Translations under genes and position numbers: made by a program
Assembly: GCF_000467125.1 (NCBI RefSeq)
Contig: NZ_BATJ01000004.1
Span: forward strand, 62,001 to 126,000
Reading direction: 5' to 3'
DNA from: Vibrio proteolyticus NBRC 13287
GTDB taxonomy: Bacteria > Pseudomonadota > Gammaproteobacteria > Enterobacterales > Vibrionaceae
Length of the DNA stretch: 64,000 bases
Shown here: positions 21,202 through 33,023 of the stretch, in pieces
Position numbering within the stretch: position 1 is the first letter of the stretch
How the letters are laid out: each line of letters opens with the position of its first letter
The notes under the pieces: generated by a model
The model's input: the letters and a program-made list of their open reading frames with translations, nothing else
The model's database searches: none
Told to the model about the DNA's origin: nothing

Positions 21202-23658
21202 TTACTTTTTCGCCTGGGCTTTTTTGCCCTTGCTCCGCGACTTTTTATGGCGCGCTTTGTCCTTTTTGGCCTTTTTCGGCTTATCACTCTCGACACGCTC
21301 ACCGTCCGGACGAACGGTCGGCTCTACCAGGGGCTTGGCTTTCTGCCCTGGCGCATGGGCTTTGACCGATGCGCGCTTTTTGCTCTTGGCTTTTTTCTGC
21401 GCTTCCGCCACTCGTTTTTTGGCGGTTTTGCCTTTGCCGCGTAGCTTACGACTTGTTTCGACTAATTCAAAGTCAATTTGGCGATCATTCAGATTGACCG
21501 ACAATACTTTCACTTTGACCGCATCACCAAGGCGATAGATAGCACCAAAACTTTCACCAATCAGACGCTGGCCAATCGGATCAAACTGGTAGTAATCGTT
21601 GGCCAGAGTGGATATGTGCACCAGTCCATCAATGTGCAGCTCGGTCAGACGGACAAAGAAGCCAAAACCGGTCACATTGGCAATCACCCCATCCAGCTCT
21701 TCACCGACATGGTCTTGCATGTATTCACATTTCAGCCAGTCTGAGACTTCGCGGGTCGCGTCATCGGCACGGCGCTCGGTCATCGAACACTGCTCACCGT
21801 AGAAATCCATATCGTCAAACGAGTAATGGAAACCGCCGGTTGGCGTCCAGCGATCCTGATTGCGGCCTTCGTGTTTGGCAATCAAATATTTGATCGCGCG
21901 ATGCAGCAACAAGTCCGGATAGCGACGGATCGGTGAAGTGAAGTGGGCATAACGCTTCAGCGCCAAACCAAAGTGACCAGCATTGTCGGCGTTGTAGACC
22001 GCTTGCTTCATCGATCGCAGCAGCATGGTCTGGATCAGCTCTTTGTCCTGACGTTCACCGATCTGTTTGACCAGGTTGGCGTAATCGGTCGGTGACGGTT
22101 CAAGCCCGCCCGCCAGATTCAGCCCCAACTCGCCGAGAAAATCCCGGAAGCCCTGTAAACGCTCTTCCCCTGGCGTTTCGTGAATCCGGTACAGCGCCGG
22201 CTCTTTGGCTTTTTCCACCAGCGACGCCGATGCGATGTTAGCCATGATCATGCACTCTTCAATGATCTTGTGCGCATCATTGCGAATCACAGGTTCAATC
22301 CGGTCAATCTTGCGCTCCGCATTGAAGATAAATTTGGTTTCGACGGTCTCAAACTCAATCGCCCCGCGCTGATCGCGGGCGTGTTTAAGCACCTTATACA
22401 TTTTGTGCAACTCTTCTAAGTGCGGCACCAGAGGCTGATAACGCTCCCGCAGCTCTTCATCGCCATCCAAAATCGCACCGACTTTGGTGTAGGTCAGGCG
22501 TGCGTGCGAATTCATCACGGCTTCGTAATGACGATAACCCGACAGCTTACCACTGTCTGAAATGGTCATTTCACACACCATACACAGGCGATCAACTTGT
22601 GGGTTAAGCGAGCACAGTCCGTTAGACAGCACTTCCGGCAGCATTGGCACCACTTGTGACGGGAAATACACCGAATTGCCGCGATTGATGGCTTCTTTGT
22701 CCAGAGCCGAATCCGGACGGACGTAGTAACTCACATCCGCAATCGCCACCCACAAACGCCAGCCTCCGCTTTTTTTTGCTTCACAATAGACCGCGTCATC
22801 GAAATCTCGTGCGTCTTCGCCGTCGATGGTGACCAGTGGCAATTCTCGCAGATCAACCCGACCGGCTTTCGCCTCTTCCGGCACCTCTTCGCCCAGGCCG
22901 GCGATCTGCTTTTCGACCTCTTGTGGCCACTCGTGCGGGATCTGGTGGGTGCGAATGGCAATTTGCGTTTCCATTCCCGGCGCCATGTTCTCGCCCAGCA
23001 CTTCCACCACTTTGCCTGTCATACCACGACTGCGCGCCCCGCGATCGGTGATTTCAACCACGACGACATTCCCCATGCGTGCGCCGGCTTTGTGTTCATT
23101 CGGGATCAGAATGTCCTGGCTGATGCGCGAATCATCCGGCACCACGTACGAGTAGCCATATTCGAGGAAAAAGCGTCCGACAATTTGCGTGGTGCGTTCT
23201 TCCAAGACACGCACCAGACGCCCTTCCCTGCGGCCTCGCTTACTGCTGTCTGTCGGCTGCACCAGCACGTAATCACCGTGGATCAGCGTACGCATCTGAT
23301 GATGCGGCAACAGGATGTCATCGTCTTTATTCAGGCTGCCTTCCGGACGCACCCAGCCGTGACCGTCTTTATGACCGATCACATACCCTTTGATCATTTC
23401 GAGTTTTTCCGGCAAGGCGTAACACTGGCGGCGGGTAAACACCAACTGCCCATCACGTTCCATTGCACGCAAACGGCGACGCAACCCTTCATACTGCTCT
23501 TCACCGCTCAAATGCAGCGCCTCGAACAGATCGTTGCGGTTCATCGGCACACCGGCGCTTTTGAGGAAGTCGAGAATGAACTCCCGGCTGGGGATCGGGT
23601 TATCGTAGTTTTGCGATTCACGCTCAGCAAAAGGATCGTTATGGGTATTGTCTGACAT
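21202..23658 (-). CDS. rnr: Ribonuclease R
   Basis: An 818-residue processive 3'-5' exoribonuclease of the RNase II family that degrades structured RNA. Order: N-terminal winged helix, two cold-shock domains, the RNB catalytic domain with the aspartate motif [15 protein letters not shown], an S1 domain near residues 640-725, then a long lysine-rich tail ([16 protein letters not shown] and more) that binds RNA. The ATG at 23658 ([10 protein letters not shown]) has a better-placed AGG than the upstream in-frame GTG at 23664. E. coli has nsrR upstream; here it is motX. Confidence 0.96.
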   Translation of the reverse strand: MSDNTHNDPFAERESQNYDNPIPSREFILDFLKSAGVPMNRNDLFEALHLSGEEQYEGLRRRLRAMERDGQLVFTRRQCYALPEKLEMIKGYVIGHKDGHGWVRPEGSLNKDDDILLPHHQMRTLIHGDYVLVQPTDSSKRGRREGRLVRVLEERTTQIVGRFFLEYGYSYVVPDDSRISQDILIPNEHKAGARMGNVVVVEITDRGARSRGMTGKVVEVLGENMAPGMETQIAIRTHQIPHEWPQEVEKQIAGLGEEVPEEAKAGRVDLRELPLVTIDGEDARDFDDAVYCEAKKSGGWRLWVAIADVSYYVRPDSALDKEAINRGNSVYFPSQVVPMLPEVLSNGLCSLNPQVDRLCMVCEMTISDSGKLSGYRHYEAVMNSHARLTYTKVGAILDGDEELRERYQPLVPHLEELHKMYKVLKHARDQRGAIEFETVETKFIFNAERKIDRIEPVIRNDAHKIIEECMIMANIASASLVEKAKEPALYRIHETPGEERLQGFRDFLGELGLNLAGGLEPSPTDYANLVKQIGERQDKELIQTMLLRSMKQAVYNADNAGHFGLALKRYAHFTSPIRRYPDLLLHRAIKYLIAKHEGRNQDRWTPTGGFHYSFDDMDFYGEQCSMTERRADDATREVSDWLKCEYMQDHVGEELDGVIANVTGFGFFVRLTELHIDGLVHISTLANDYYQFDPIGQRLIGESFGAIYRLGDAVKVKVLSVNLNDRQIDFELVETSRKLRGKGKTAKKRVAEAQKKAKSKKRASVKAHAPGQKAKPLVEPTVRPDGERVESDKPKKAKKDKARHKKSRSKGKKAQAKK

Positions 23659-23744
23659 CGGCACGCCTAATTAAGCAAGGAAGGATATGAGCTAGTATAT
23701 CTGACTCGCTCGTTAACCTACAGTTAAGCATATAAAAAGAATAA

Positions 23745-23776
23745 AAAAACGCCCGTATCAAAACACGGACGTTTTA
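23745..23776 (-). terminator. motX terminator
   Basis: Imperfect stem AAAACGTCCGTG / TACGGGCGTTTT with a T-run on the minus strand, 22 bases after the motX stop. Confidence 0.8.
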
Positions 23777-23797
23777 TCAGTGGCAGGCCAGAGTGCG

Positions 23798-24439
23798 TTA
23801 CCAGAAGGTTTCGCGGCGTTTCGCCCGGGCAATGATGTTGTCCGGCATACGCAGTTCCAGCCCCTGACGCAGCATAGCGATGCGACGGTGGGTACGCTTG
23901 TCCGCTGACACTGAGTTGTACAGCCAGCGATAAGCGTCTTCATAATCGAGTGGGCTGCCGTAATCCCGCAGCAGCAGTTCGGCCAGCAGAATGCGGGCGT
24001 TGAGATTACCCATCGCGGCCGCTTCACGCAAATATGGAATCGCGCGCTCTTTATCCTGCTGCACCAGTGTACCGCGCGAGTAGTAACGGCCCAGTTGCTC
24101 CAGTGCCGCTGGCAACCCTTGATGCGCGGCACTTTCCATGTAATAGAGGCCAAGTTCAACATCCTGATCGACGCACACGCCCCACGCCAGCATGTCACCA
24201 TACAGGAATTCGTAGGACGGCAGATTAATCCGGGTAGCACGCGCGACAATGTCTTCCACCAGCTGGCAGTTGTCGGCTTTGATCCGCTCCAGATGTTGAT
24301 TCTGCTCAACCAATTTTATCAGCTCTGCTTCACTGTAAATCGGCACCGGTTCGCCCACATCCGCTACACTCGGGGCCGCTTTGGCCAGCGAAGTGGTCAA
24401 TACCAGCACCAGTGATGCAGCCACTTGTCGCAGCTTCAT
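23798..24439 (-). CDS. motX: Sodium-type flagellar motor protein MotX
   Basis: A 213-residue periplasmic protein with a signal peptide (LRQVAASLVLVLTTSLAKA) and Sel1-like helical repeats in the middle (GLYYMESAAHQGLPAALEQL, YLREAAAMGNLNARILLAEL). With MotY it builds the T ring that anchors the PomA/PomB stator of the polar flagellum, so it is specific for the Na+-driven Vibrio motor. It lies between purA and rnr but has its own sigma-28 promoter and terminator, so it is a one-gene flagellar unit inside housekeeping genes. Confidence 0.94.
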   Translation of the reverse strand: MKLRQVAASLVLVLTTSLAKAAPSVADVGEPVPIYSEAELIKLVEQNQHLERIKADNCQLVEDIVARATRINLPSYEFLYGDMLAWGVCVDQDVELGLYYMESAAHQGLPAALEQLGRYYSRGTLVQQDKERAIPYLREAAAMGNLNARILLAELLLRDYGSPLDYEDAYRWLYNSVSADKRTHRRIAMLRQGLELRMPDNIIARAKRRETFW

Positions 24440-24528
24440 ACTCGCACTCTATCCACACGTTGATGCACCGCTCACGGCCACACCAGCAAACTCAGTTTTC
24501 TCACCCATTCGGCGAGGACTTGTTAATC

Positions 24529-24555
24529 CTATCGGCAAGCCGCCGGCAGACTTTA
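24529..24555 (-). promoter_or_regulatory. Sigma-28 (FliA) promoter of motX
   Basis: Minus strand: TAAAGTCT (24548-24555), an 11-base spacer, then GCCGATAG (24529-24536). This matches the FliA consensus TAAAGTTT-N11-GCCGATAA at 14 of 16 positions with exact spacing. The transcript would start about 80 bases before the motX ATG. Confidence 0.88.
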
Positions 24556-24619
24556 GACAAAATTTGCCACGACAGGCAAAAGCTTGCCATGTCAGTATAA
24601 AAGATGAGCAGTCGACGGG

Positions 24620-24650
24620 CAGAAAAAAACCGGCCGAAGGGCCGGTTTTG
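24620..24650 (-). terminator. purA terminator
   Basis: Perfect 10-bp stem AAAACCGGCC / GGCCGGTTTT with loop GAAG/CTTC (24626-24649), with seven T in a row on the minus strand. It separates purA from motX. Confidence 0.9.
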
Positions 24651-24671
24651 TGAAGCTGTGGCGCAAGCCGA

Positions 24672-26009
<1,338 letters not shown>

Positions 26010-26125
26010 TTAAAAATGGATTCTAGCACTGAATCCGTACGTATGCAGTCATTTTTTGGTCACGCCGGGGAGAGCGCCAGATAACTCATTGATGGATAGC
26101 ACTAAGTTAGACAGTGGCCACCTGG

Positions 26126-27067
26126 CTACTCGTGCGCATAGATTTTGACGCTGAGCTGGCCATCGCGATCGATCCCAGCCCGGTACATGCCGGAACTGTT
26201 CATCGCAAAATGGAGTTCTCCTTGTGCGTCAATAGCGATCAACCCGCCTTCGCCACCTATCTGCTTCAGCTCGCCCTGAATAACGTGTTCGCAAGCGGTA
26301 TGGAGATCTTCCTTCAGGTAACGCATGCGCGCTGCCACATCCCCCGCTACGGTCTGGCGAATAAAGTACTCACCCATCCCCGTGGTGGATACCGCGACAT
26401 TGCCGTTTTCAGCAAAGGTCCCCGCGCCAATCAGCGCCGAATCGCCAACCCGGCCATATTGCTTATTGGTAATGCCACCGGTACTGGTGGCTGCGGCAAG
26501 GTTCCCGTGCTGATCCAAGGCCACCGCGCCCACGGTACCGTGCTTGCGATCGTCGGGATAGCGTGATTCCGACAGTGCAAACAGACCTTTCTCTTTCATC
26601 GATTGCAACTGTTCGTAGCGCCGGTCGGTGTAAAAATAATCCTGCTCGGTAAACGCGTGGCCGACCTCAAACGCAAACTCTTCCGCCCCCTCACCGATCA
26701 GCAACACGTGTTCGCTCCGCTGCATCACATCTTTCGCTAACTCAATCGGATTGCGGATATGCCGCACGCCAGCTACAGCGCCGGCGTCTCGCTGGCGACC
26801 GTGCATCACCGATGCGTCCATCTCTACCATCTCTTTGTGGGTCAGAACTGAGCCTTTTCCCGCATTAAAGTGGGGCGAATCTTCCAACACCCGGACCGCC
26901 GCCACCACCGCATCGAGCGCATCACTCCCCTGAGCCAATAGCGTATGACCTGCCCGCACAGCTCGCTCCAAATCCGTCAGGATCTGCGCTTTCAGCGTTT
27001 CACTCATCTGCTGAGGCAGTATGGTTCCGGCACCGCCATGAATGGCGATCGCAAAAGGTTGGCTCAT
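26126..27067 (-). CDS. iaaA: Isoaspartyl peptidase / L-asparaginase (Ntn hydrolase)
   Basis: A 313-residue type III asparaginase, a threonine Ntn hydrolase that cleaves itself into two chains. The HGGAGT start and the autocleavage/nucleophile site KHGTVGAVALD (Thr near residue 178) are visible, followed by AAATSTGGITNKQYGRVGDS. There is no signal peptide. It removes isoaspartyl dipeptides from protein turnover. ATG 27067 is preferred over ATG 27073 because AAGGA is 6 bases upstream of it and directly abuts the other. Confidence 0.93.
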   Translation of the reverse strand: MSQPFAIAIHGGAGTILPQQMSETLKAQILTDLERAVRAGHTLLAQGSDALDAVVAAVRVLEDSPHFNAGKGSVLTHKEMVEMDASVMHGRQRDAGAVAGVRHIRNPIELAKDVMQRSEHVLLIGEGAEEFAFEVGHAFTEQDYFYTDRRYEQLQSMKEKGLFALSESRYPDDRKHGTVGAVALDQHGNLAAATSTGGITNKQYGRVGDSALIGAGTFAENGNVAVSTTGMGEYFIRQTVAGDVAARMRYLKEDLHTACEHVIQGELKQIGGEGGLIAIDAQGELHFAMNSSGMYRAGIDRDGQLSVKIYAHE

Positions 27068-27141
27068 GTTCATTCCTTATCATCGCGGGCGAAACATGAC
27101 CAGCGTGTACTCATAGGGTTGCTCCCAAGTTACTCCCGGCC

Positions 27142-27178
27142 AACAAAAAGCGCAAACCGATCTGCATCGCTTTGCGCT
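27142..27178 (-). terminator. slyD terminator
   Basis: Stem GCGCAAA / TTTGCGC with an inner CGAT / ATCG pair (27150-27177), followed on the minus strand by TTTTTGTTG. Confidence 0.78.
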
Positions 27179-27219
27179 CATGTAACTGGTCTGGCGGCAT
27201 GCCGCCGACTGGCTAAGAC

Positions 27220-27780
27220 TTAGTGTGAACCGCAGCTACCGCCACCGCAACAACCGCCTTCACCGTGGTCGTGATCATGATCGTGGTCATGGTCGTGACC
27301 ACCACAACAACCGCCTTCCTGGTGGATATGACCGTGCTCGATTTCATCTTCTGTTGCTGCGCGCGTCGCCACGACTTCTACGTCGAACGTCAGAGTTTGA
27401 CCAGCCAGCATGTGGTTGCCATCAACCACCACTTCGTCGCCATCCACTTCAGTGACTTCAACCGGGATTGGTCCCTGATCGGTGTCTGCCAGGAAACGCA
27501 TGCCAACTTCGATTTGATCCACACCCTGGAAGACTTCGGCCGGTACGCGCTGTACCAGTGCATCGTTGTGATCGCCGTACGCGTCGTCTGGAGACACAGT
27601 TACTGAGAACTTATCGCCTGCCGCTTTGCCTTCCAGTTCACGTTCCAGACCAGTGATCAGGTTGTTGTGACCGTGCAGGTAATCCAGTGGAGCCTCGGTT
27701 GTTGACTGATCAACAACTACGCCATCTTCCAGTTTGACCTGGTAAGCCAGGCTAACCACTACGTTCTTTTCAATCTTCAT
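27220..27780 (-). CDS. slyD: FKBP-type prolyl isomerase and metallochaperone SlyD
   Basis: A 186-residue protein. FKBP domain with an inserted IF chaperone flap in the first 150 residues (SLAYQVKLEDGVVVDQSTTE; GHNNLITGLERELEGKAAGD). The C-terminal tail is rich in His, Cys and Asp (repeated HD pairs between two CCGG motifs) and binds nickel and other metals. In E. coli it hands nickel to hydrogenase maturation. Upstream lie yheV and kefBG, the same order as in E. coli. Confidence 0.96.
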   Translation of the reverse strand: MKIEKNVVVSLAYQVKLEDGVVVDQSTTEAPLDYLHGHNNLITGLERELEGKAAGDKFSVTVSPDDAYGDHNDALVQRVPAEVFQGVDQIEVGMRFLADTDQGPIPVEVTEVDGDEVVVDGNHMLAGQTLTFDVEVVATRAATEDEIEHGHIHQEGGCCGGHDHDHDHDHDHGEGGCCGGGSCGSH

Positions 27781-27866
27781 AAGTGCTCCAGAGCGTTGGA
27801 TTGGGCTGTGCCCAAAAGGTAAATCTGATTACCCCCGTATTATGGGGATGATTTATAGAAACACAA

Positions 27867-28067
27867 TCAATCCGGCTTAAAAATCCCGATCATCTCTTGA
27901 GCGGCGTGCTGGTTTTTTTCCACGGTCTGCGGTTTGCGCTGGTCGTGATAATCACACTCAACACACTCAACCAGCTCGATATTGTTCTCAATCCACCAGC
28001 GTAATGTGTCCTGGCTCTGGCATTGCGGGCAACTCGCTCCGGCAATGAATCTTTTTTTGGGCTTCAT
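27867..28067 (-). CDS. yheV: YheV-family zinc-ribbon protein
   Basis: A 66-residue small protein with four cysteines in two pairs (CPQC near residue 13 and CVEC near residue 35), as expected of a zinc ribbon. The ending IGIFKPD is family-typical. The function is not known. Its start lies 6 bases after the kefB stop. Confidence 0.9.
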   Translation of the reverse strand: MKPKKRFIAGASCPQCQSQDTLRWWIENNIELVECVECDYHDQRKPQTVEKNQHAAQEMIGIFKPD

Positions 28068-28073
28068 GTTATT

Positions 28074-29876
28074 TTACTCCTGTTCCCAGAAATGACGGGA
28101 CTGGCGATCGTTGTCCATCTCGCGGCCAAAAATCTCTTCCAGTTCCTTGCGGGCTTCTTTGGCTCTCTGGGCCAATTGCTTGTCTTCATTGTGCTGCGGC
28201 AACAGCTCTTTAAGCATGGCATTATCCAGCTTGCGAAAGTACGCTTCCGCACGCTTGGCCTGATACGGATGCATGCCGAGTTCAACCAGCGCCTGCCGGC
28301 CGAGATCCAGGGCACCCAGGAACGTTTCTCGCGAGTAGCGGTCAACACCATGACTGAGCAACTGATACGCCTCAACCCGGCTGCGCGCGCGCGCGAGCAG
28401 TTTCAAGTGCGGAAAATGTTGCTGACACAAAGCGATAATGCTCATGATTTCATCCGGTGAGTCGGTACAGATGATCATCGCTTCGGCACTCTCGGCGCCA
28501 GCCGCGCGCAGTAAGTCTACCTGAGTCGCGTCACCATAAAAAACTTTATAACCGTATTTACGCAGTAAGTGGATTTGGCTGGCGTCACTCTCCAGAATCG
28601 TTACCTTGATTTTGTTGGCGTACATCAACCGCCCAACAATCTGACCAAAACGCCCAAAACCAGCAATGATCACCCGCGGCTGCTTGTCAACCACGTCCGA
28701 ACGAACCCGGCTATCTTCGGCCGGATTAAGGGTACGGGCAAACCAGTGTTGCTGAGCAATCAGCAGCAGCGGCGTCGTCACCATCGACAAGCTCACCACC
28801 ACCAACAGGAACCCGGTGTGTTCCCGGCTGAGCAACCCTTGTGTCGCAGCGGCGGTAAAAATCACGAAGGCGAACTCGCCGCCCTGACTGAGGATCGCTG
28901 CCATCCGGCTGCGCGCTTTAGCGCGGATCCCGGCCGCGCGGGCAAGGAAGTACAGCAACAGACCTTTGATCACCACCAGCGCCACCACCGCCAACAGGAT
29001 GCTCAGCGGCTCCGCAATCAACAAACCAAGGTTGACCGCCATACCCACCGCAATAAAGAATAGGCCTAACAGCAGCCCTTTGAACGGCTCAATGGCAATT
29101 TCCAGCTCGTGGCGATACTCACTTTCTGCCAGCAGCACGCCAGCCAGAAACGTCCCGAGGGCCATCGACAGGCCAAGCTGTTTCATCGCCAGAGCGATCC
29201 CAATCACCAGCAGCAGTGCCGCGATGGTAAACAGCTCGCGCACCCCACTCAGCACCACATAGCGAAACAGCGGGCGCAGCAAAAAATGGCCGCCGACCAG
29301 CAGCGCCAGCACTCCGCCCAGCATCCATAACGCGTCGAGCCAGTCACCGGCCGTGTTACCTGCCAGTACCGGCAGGATCGCCAGCATCGGAATGACTGCA
29401 ATGTCCTGAAACAGCAATACGGCGAAACCCGACTGACCGGTTTCTGTACCGTCCAGTCCTTGCTCTTCGATCACCCGCAACGCGATCGCCGTTGACGACA
29501 GTGCCAAGCCCATGCCAATCACCAGGCTGGTTTGCCAGCTAAGCCCCAGCAAATGCACGATCGCACTCAGCACCGCCGTGGTCACTACCACCTGCGCACC
29601 GCCCATGCCGAGGATCGGCCCGCGCATCTGCCACAGCTTGCGCGGATTCAGCTCAAGACCAATCAGAAACAGCAGCAACACCACGCCAAGTTCCGCAAAA
29701 TGCAAAATGGCTTCGACATCGCTGATCAGCCCAAGCCCCCAAGGCCCGATGGCCACCCCTGCGAGCAGGTAGCCGAGTACCGAACCCAGCCCCATGCGCT
29801 GGGCAATCGGCACCGCCACCACCGCAGCCGCCAAAAACACCACGCTGCTTTGCAGAAAATCACTCTCCAGCGCCAT
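28074..29876 (-). CDS. kefB: Glutathione-regulated potassium-efflux antiporter KefB
   Basis: A 600-residue inner-membrane K+/H+ antiporter that acidifies the cytoplasm to protect against electrophiles. It has about 12-13 transmembrane helices ([38 protein letters not shown]), then a linker and an RCK_N nucleotide-binding domain ([18 protein letters not shown] near residue 400). ATG 29876 is used because GGGAGG precedes it; this Shine-Dalgarno lies inside the 3' end of kefG (17-base overlap), so the two are coupled. Confidence 0.95.
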   Translation of the reverse strand: MALESDFLQSSVVFLAAAVVAVPIAQRMGLGSVLGYLLAGVAIGPWGLGLISDVEAILHFAELGVVLLLFLIGLELNPRKLWQMRGPILGMGGAQVVVTTAVLSAIVHLLGLSWQTSLVIGMGLALSSTAIALRVIEEQGLDGTETGQSGFAVLLFQDIAVIPMLAILPVLAGNTAGDWLDALWMLGGVLALLVGGHFLLRPLFRYVVLSGVRELFTIAALLLVIGIALAMKQLGLSMALGTFLAGVLLAESEYRHELEIAIEPFKGLLLGLFFIAVGMAVNLGLLIAEPLSILLAVVALVVIKGLLLYFLARAAGIRAKARSRMAAILSQGGEFAFVIFTAAATQGLLSREHTGFLLVVVSLSMVTTPLLLIAQQHWFARTLNPAEDSRVRSDVVDKQPRVIIAGFGRFGQIVGRLMYANKIKVTILESDASQIHLLRKYGYKVFYGDATQVDLLRAAGAESAEAMIICTDSPDEIMSIIALCQQHFPHLKLLARARSRVEAYQLLSHGVDRYSRETFLGALDLGRQALVELGMHPYQAKRAEAYFRKLDNAMLKELLPQHNEDKQLAQRAKEARKELEEIFGREMDNDRQSRHFWEQE

Positions 29877-30444
29877 CGCCACCTCCCTGGGCACCAAGCG
29901 GATTATTCAGCCACTGACGGTATTGCTCAGCATGCTGATAGCGTTCAAGATCACCGACATTGCGCGACCAATACAGCACCAAGGGTGTGATCCAGTGCAT
30001 GCGGCATAAGGCCGCCGTCAATTCAAACGGTTGCAGGATCTGGTCAAGCGGATAGCGGTTGTACCCCTGTTCGCTGAACGCCTCCTCGCTGCCTCCGGTT
30101 GTGATCACACTGCGCCAGTATTTCCCCGCCAGTGCACTGCCGTCGCCGAAGGCAAAGCCTTTGCCCAGTACCCGGTCAATCCACTCTTTGAGTAACGCCG
30201 GGCAGGAATACATGTACAGCGGGTGCTGGAAAACAATCACATCGTATTCCAGCAATAATTGATGCTCGGCGTGCACATCGATAAAAAAATCGGGGTAAGC
30301 GGCGTAGAGATCGTGCACACGTACGTGCGCCAGCGACGTGATCTTTTTGATCATCACCTGATTGGCAATGGAGTTGTCTGGCTCCGGGTGGGCGTAGATC
30401 ACCAACACGCGGGGCGGCGGCTTGTTGCGCGTAATATCCATCAT
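29860..30444 (-). CDS. kefG: Ancillary potassium-efflux subunit KefG
   Basis: A 194-residue flavodoxin-fold NAD(P)H:quinone-oxidoreductase-like protein required for full KefB activity. It shows [39 protein letters not shown] and TTGGSEEAF. The start is placed at the ATG pair 30441/30444 after CAGGGA; the frame runs further upstream without a good start. It overlaps kefB. Confidence 0.92.
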   Translation of the reverse strand: MMDITRNKPPPRVLVIYAHPEPDNSIANQVMIKKITSLAHVRVHDLYAAYPDFFIDVHAEHQLLLEYDVIVFQHPLYMYSCPALLKEWIDRVLGKGFAFGDGSALAGKYWRSVITTGGSEEAFSEQGYNRYPLDQILQPFELTAALCRMHWITPLVLYWSRNVGDLERYQHAEQYRQWLNNPLGAQGGGDGAGE

Positions 30445-30614
30445 TCCCTGAACTGCACTGGATAGTTTAGTTATCAGTTTGTTATACGTTCTTGCCCGCC
30501 ATAACGCAAATGGCAAAACACTCTGATTTCATCGCCTTTGGCCGCGCTGCCATCGACATTTGCTGTCGTTGCCCCTACTATTCCGGGGTTCAACCATCGG
30601 TGTAAAAAGTTTCT
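30445..30614. promoter_or_regulatory. Divergent kefG / yheS intergenic region
   Basis: 170 bases between two divergent genes. It should hold promoters for both, but I could not define them with confidence. Confidence 0.4.
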
Positions 30615-32537
30615 ATGATTACCTTCTCTGACATGCAGTTACTCCGCGGCGGTAAACCGCTGCTTGAGCAGGCTTCGGCCACGATTCATCCGGGCGATAA
30701 AGTCGGCCTGGTCGGCAAAAACGGTTGTGGCAAGTCCACCCTGTTCGCTCTGTTAAAAGACGAACTGTCGATCGACGCTGGCTCGTTCAGCATGCCGAGC
30801 CATTGGGAGCTGGCCTGGGTGGCGCAGGAAACCCCGGCGCTGGAACGCAGTGCCCTGGAGTACGTCATTGATGGTGACCGTGAATACCGGGATCTGGAAC
30901 AGCAATTGGCGGCGGCTGAGCAAGCCGACAACGGCACATTGGTGGCCGAACTGCACGGCAAAATCGAAACCATCGGCGGCTACAGCATCCGTGCCCGGGC
31001 ATCGGAGCTGCTGGACGGTCTGGGCTTTAGCCAAGATCAAATGAGCTGGAACCTGACCCAGTTTTCCGGGGGATGGCGGATGCGCCTCAACCTGGCGCAG
31101 GCGCTGTTGTGCCGCTCTGACCTGCTGTTGCTTGATGAGCCCACCAACCACTTAGATCTGGATGCGGTCATGTGGCTGGAACGCTGGCTACAAAACTACC
31201 CGGGCACCCTGATCCTGATCTCGCACGATCGCGACTTTCTCGACCCGATTGTTGGTCGTATCGTTCACATCGAAAATCAGCAGCTCAACGAATACACCGG
31301 CAACTATTCATCGTTCGAAAATCAGCGCGCGCAAAAACTGATGCAACAGCAGGCGATGTTTGAGAAACAGCAGAAGCAGATGGCGCACATGCAGAGCTAC
31401 ATTGACCGCTTCCGCTACAAAGCCTCGAAAGCACGCCAGGCTCAGAGCCGGATTAAAGCGCTGGAGAAGCTGGAAAAAGTGCTGCCTGCGCAATTTGATA
31501 ACCCGTTCAGTTTTGAATTTCGCCAACCTGCCGCGTTGCCCAACCCGATCCTGATGATGGACGAGGTTTCGGCCGGTTACGGTGATCACCTGATCCTGGA
31601 TAAAATCCGCCTCAATCTGGTACCGGGCAGCCGCATTGGTCTGCTTGGCCGTAACGGTGCCGGTAAATCCACCCTGATCAAATTGTTATCGGGGGAACTG
31701 GCTGCCCAAGGTGGCGATCTGACCTATTCACAGGGCGTGAAGATCGGGTACTTTGCCCAGCACCAACTCGAAACCCTGCATCCGGAAGAAACCCCGTTGC
31801 AGCACATGATGCAGATTGCACCGGATAAAAACGAGCTGGAGCTGCGCAACTACCTTGGCAGTTTTGGCTTCCACGGCGATAAGGCGCTGGAACCCGTCGC
31901 GCCGTTCTCCGGAGGTGAAAAAGCTCGCCTGGTGTTGGCGTTGATCGTGTGGCAAAAGCCCAACCTGCTGCTGCTCGATGAACCCACCAACCACTTGGAT
32001 CTTGACATGCGCCAGGCCCTGACCCTGGCACTGCAAACCTACGAAGGCGCTATGGTGATTGTCTCGCACGATCGGTATCTGCTGCGTGCGACCACCGATG
32101 ATCTGTATCTGGTCAATGATCGTCAGGTTGCCCCATTTGATGGTGACCTCAACGACTACTACAAGTGGCTGACAGAACAACAAAAAGCGCAGCGTAAGGA
32201 AGCGCAGGCCGCTCAGCCTGAAAAGGCGGGCACCAACAGCGCCGCGGCGAAAAAGGAGCAGAAGCGACGTGAAGCTGAGTTTCGCAAACAGACCGCACCT
32301 ATTCGCAAAACGCTGACAAATCTGGAGCAAAAAATGGATAAGTTAAGCGCTGCATTGGAGCAGGCGGAAGAGCAATTATCAGACTCCTCACTGTATGATG
32401 CGGAAAATAAAGCTAAACTTACCGAAGTACTGGCACTCCAGGCAAACAGCAAATCCGAGCTGGAAGACGTTGAAATGGAGTGGATGGCGCAGCAGGAGTC
32501 CCTTGAACAGATGGAGCAGGAGTTCAATAGCCAATGA
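30615..32537 (+). CDS. yheS: ABC-F family ATPase YheS
   Basis: A 640-residue soluble protein with two ATP-binding cassettes and no membrane domain. Walker A sites GKNGCGKST and GRNGAGKST, signatures FSGGWRMRL and FSGGEKARL, and two copies of LLLLDEPTNHLDLD. The linker between cassettes is the ribosome-probing P-site interaction motif region. A charged C-terminal coiled coil (near residues 540-640) follows. ABC-F proteins act on ribosomes; the exact role of YheS is debated. It overlaps the next gene by 4 bases. Confidence 0.95.
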   Translation: MITFSDMQLLRGGKPLLEQASATIHPGDKVGLVGKNGCGKSTLFALLKDELSIDAGSFSMPSHWELAWVAQETPALERSALEYVIDGDREYRDLEQQLAAAEQADNGTLVAELHGKIETIGGYSIRARASELLDGLGFSQDQMSWNLTQFSGGWRMRLNLAQALLCRSDLLLLDEPTNHLDLDAVMWLERWLQNYPGTLILISHDRDFLDPIVGRIVHIENQQLNEYTGNYSSFENQRAQKLMQQQAMFEKQQKQMAHMQSYIDRFRYKASKARQAQSRIKALEKLEKVLPAQFDNPFSFEFRQPAALPNPILMMDEVSAGYGDHLILDKIRLNLVPGSRIGLLGRNGAGKSTLIKLLSGELAAQGGDLTYSQGVKIGYFAQHQLETLHPEETPLQHMMQIAPDKNELELRNYLGSFGFHGDKALEPVAPFSGGEKARLVLALIVWQKPNLLLLDEPTNHLDLDMRQALTLALQTYEGAMVIVSHDRYLLRATTDDLYLVNDRQVAPFDGDLNDYYKWLTEQQKAQRKEAQAAQPEKAGTNSAAAKKEQKRREAEFRKQTAPIRKTLTNLEQKMDKLSAALEQAEEQLSDSSLYDAENKAKLTEVLALQANSKSELEDVEMEWMAQQESLEQMEQEFNSQ

Positions 32538-33016
32538 CCCAAGAGCACGTACGCATTTCACTGACGCTAGAACGATTGTGGCAATTCAGTCTGCAATATT
32601 ACGGCACCCGTGAGGTGAAAGAAGCGTGCCTGGCTCTGCAAAACAACTTTGGCGGTAACGTCAACCTGCTCCTGCTGCTCAAATGGCTTGATGAGCAGCG
32701 CGTCACCTTTCAGGAAGAAGACTGGCACAAGGTCGAGGAGTGTCTCGGCCGATCCGAGACACTGCTGCACAGCTTCCGCGACCTGCGCCGTCGGATGAAA
32801 CTGAATCTCCCGGACACCTTGTATCGCGAATCGCTCCAGTTTGAACTGCAACTCGAAAAACAACAGCAGTCCGATCTGGTCGATTGCATTAACGCGTTGC
32901 AACTGGAAAACAATCTCGGAGAGCCGCTTACTTTACGTTACTGTCGTCAGCTGGGTGGAGAACATTTGTTTCAGGCGTTTTCAGCGCCTGCACCGTCGCT
33001 CTACAATCTGGACTGA
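32534..33016 (+). CDS. TIGR02444 / DUF2390 family protein
   Basis: A 160-residue, mostly helical soluble protein. The pattern LWQFSLQYYGTREVKEACLALQNNFGGNVNLLLLLKW matches the TIGR02444 family, given here only in part. No catalytic residues are known. Its ATG overlaps the yheS stop by 4 bases (ATGA), and it stops 7 bases before yheT, so it is part of a yheS-yheT operon. Confidence 0.85.
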   Translation: MTQEHVRISLTLERLWQFSLQYYGTREVKEACLALQNNFGGNVNLLLLLKWLDEQRVTFQEEDWHKVEECLGRSETLLHSFRDLRRRMKLNLPDTLYRESLQFELQLEKQQQSDLVDCINALQLENNLGEPLTLRYCRQLGGEHLFQAFSAPAPSLYNLD

Positions 33017-33023
33017 TGACGCT

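Noticed and set aside
22921..23655. A 244-codon plus-strand frame opposite rnr
   Set aside because: Antisense shadow of the conserved RNase R N-terminal region.
27245..27320. Short tandem-like DNA repeat (GTCGTGATCATG-like) suggestive of a satellite or CRISPR
   Set aside because: It encodes the His-Asp-rich metal-binding tail of SlyD; there are no spacers or regular unit length.
28380..28400. GC alternating run (GCGCGCGCGCG) that could be a Z-DNA or slippage site
   Set aside because: It lies within the kefB coding sequence (Arg-Ala-Arg) in frame and is too short for a special claim.
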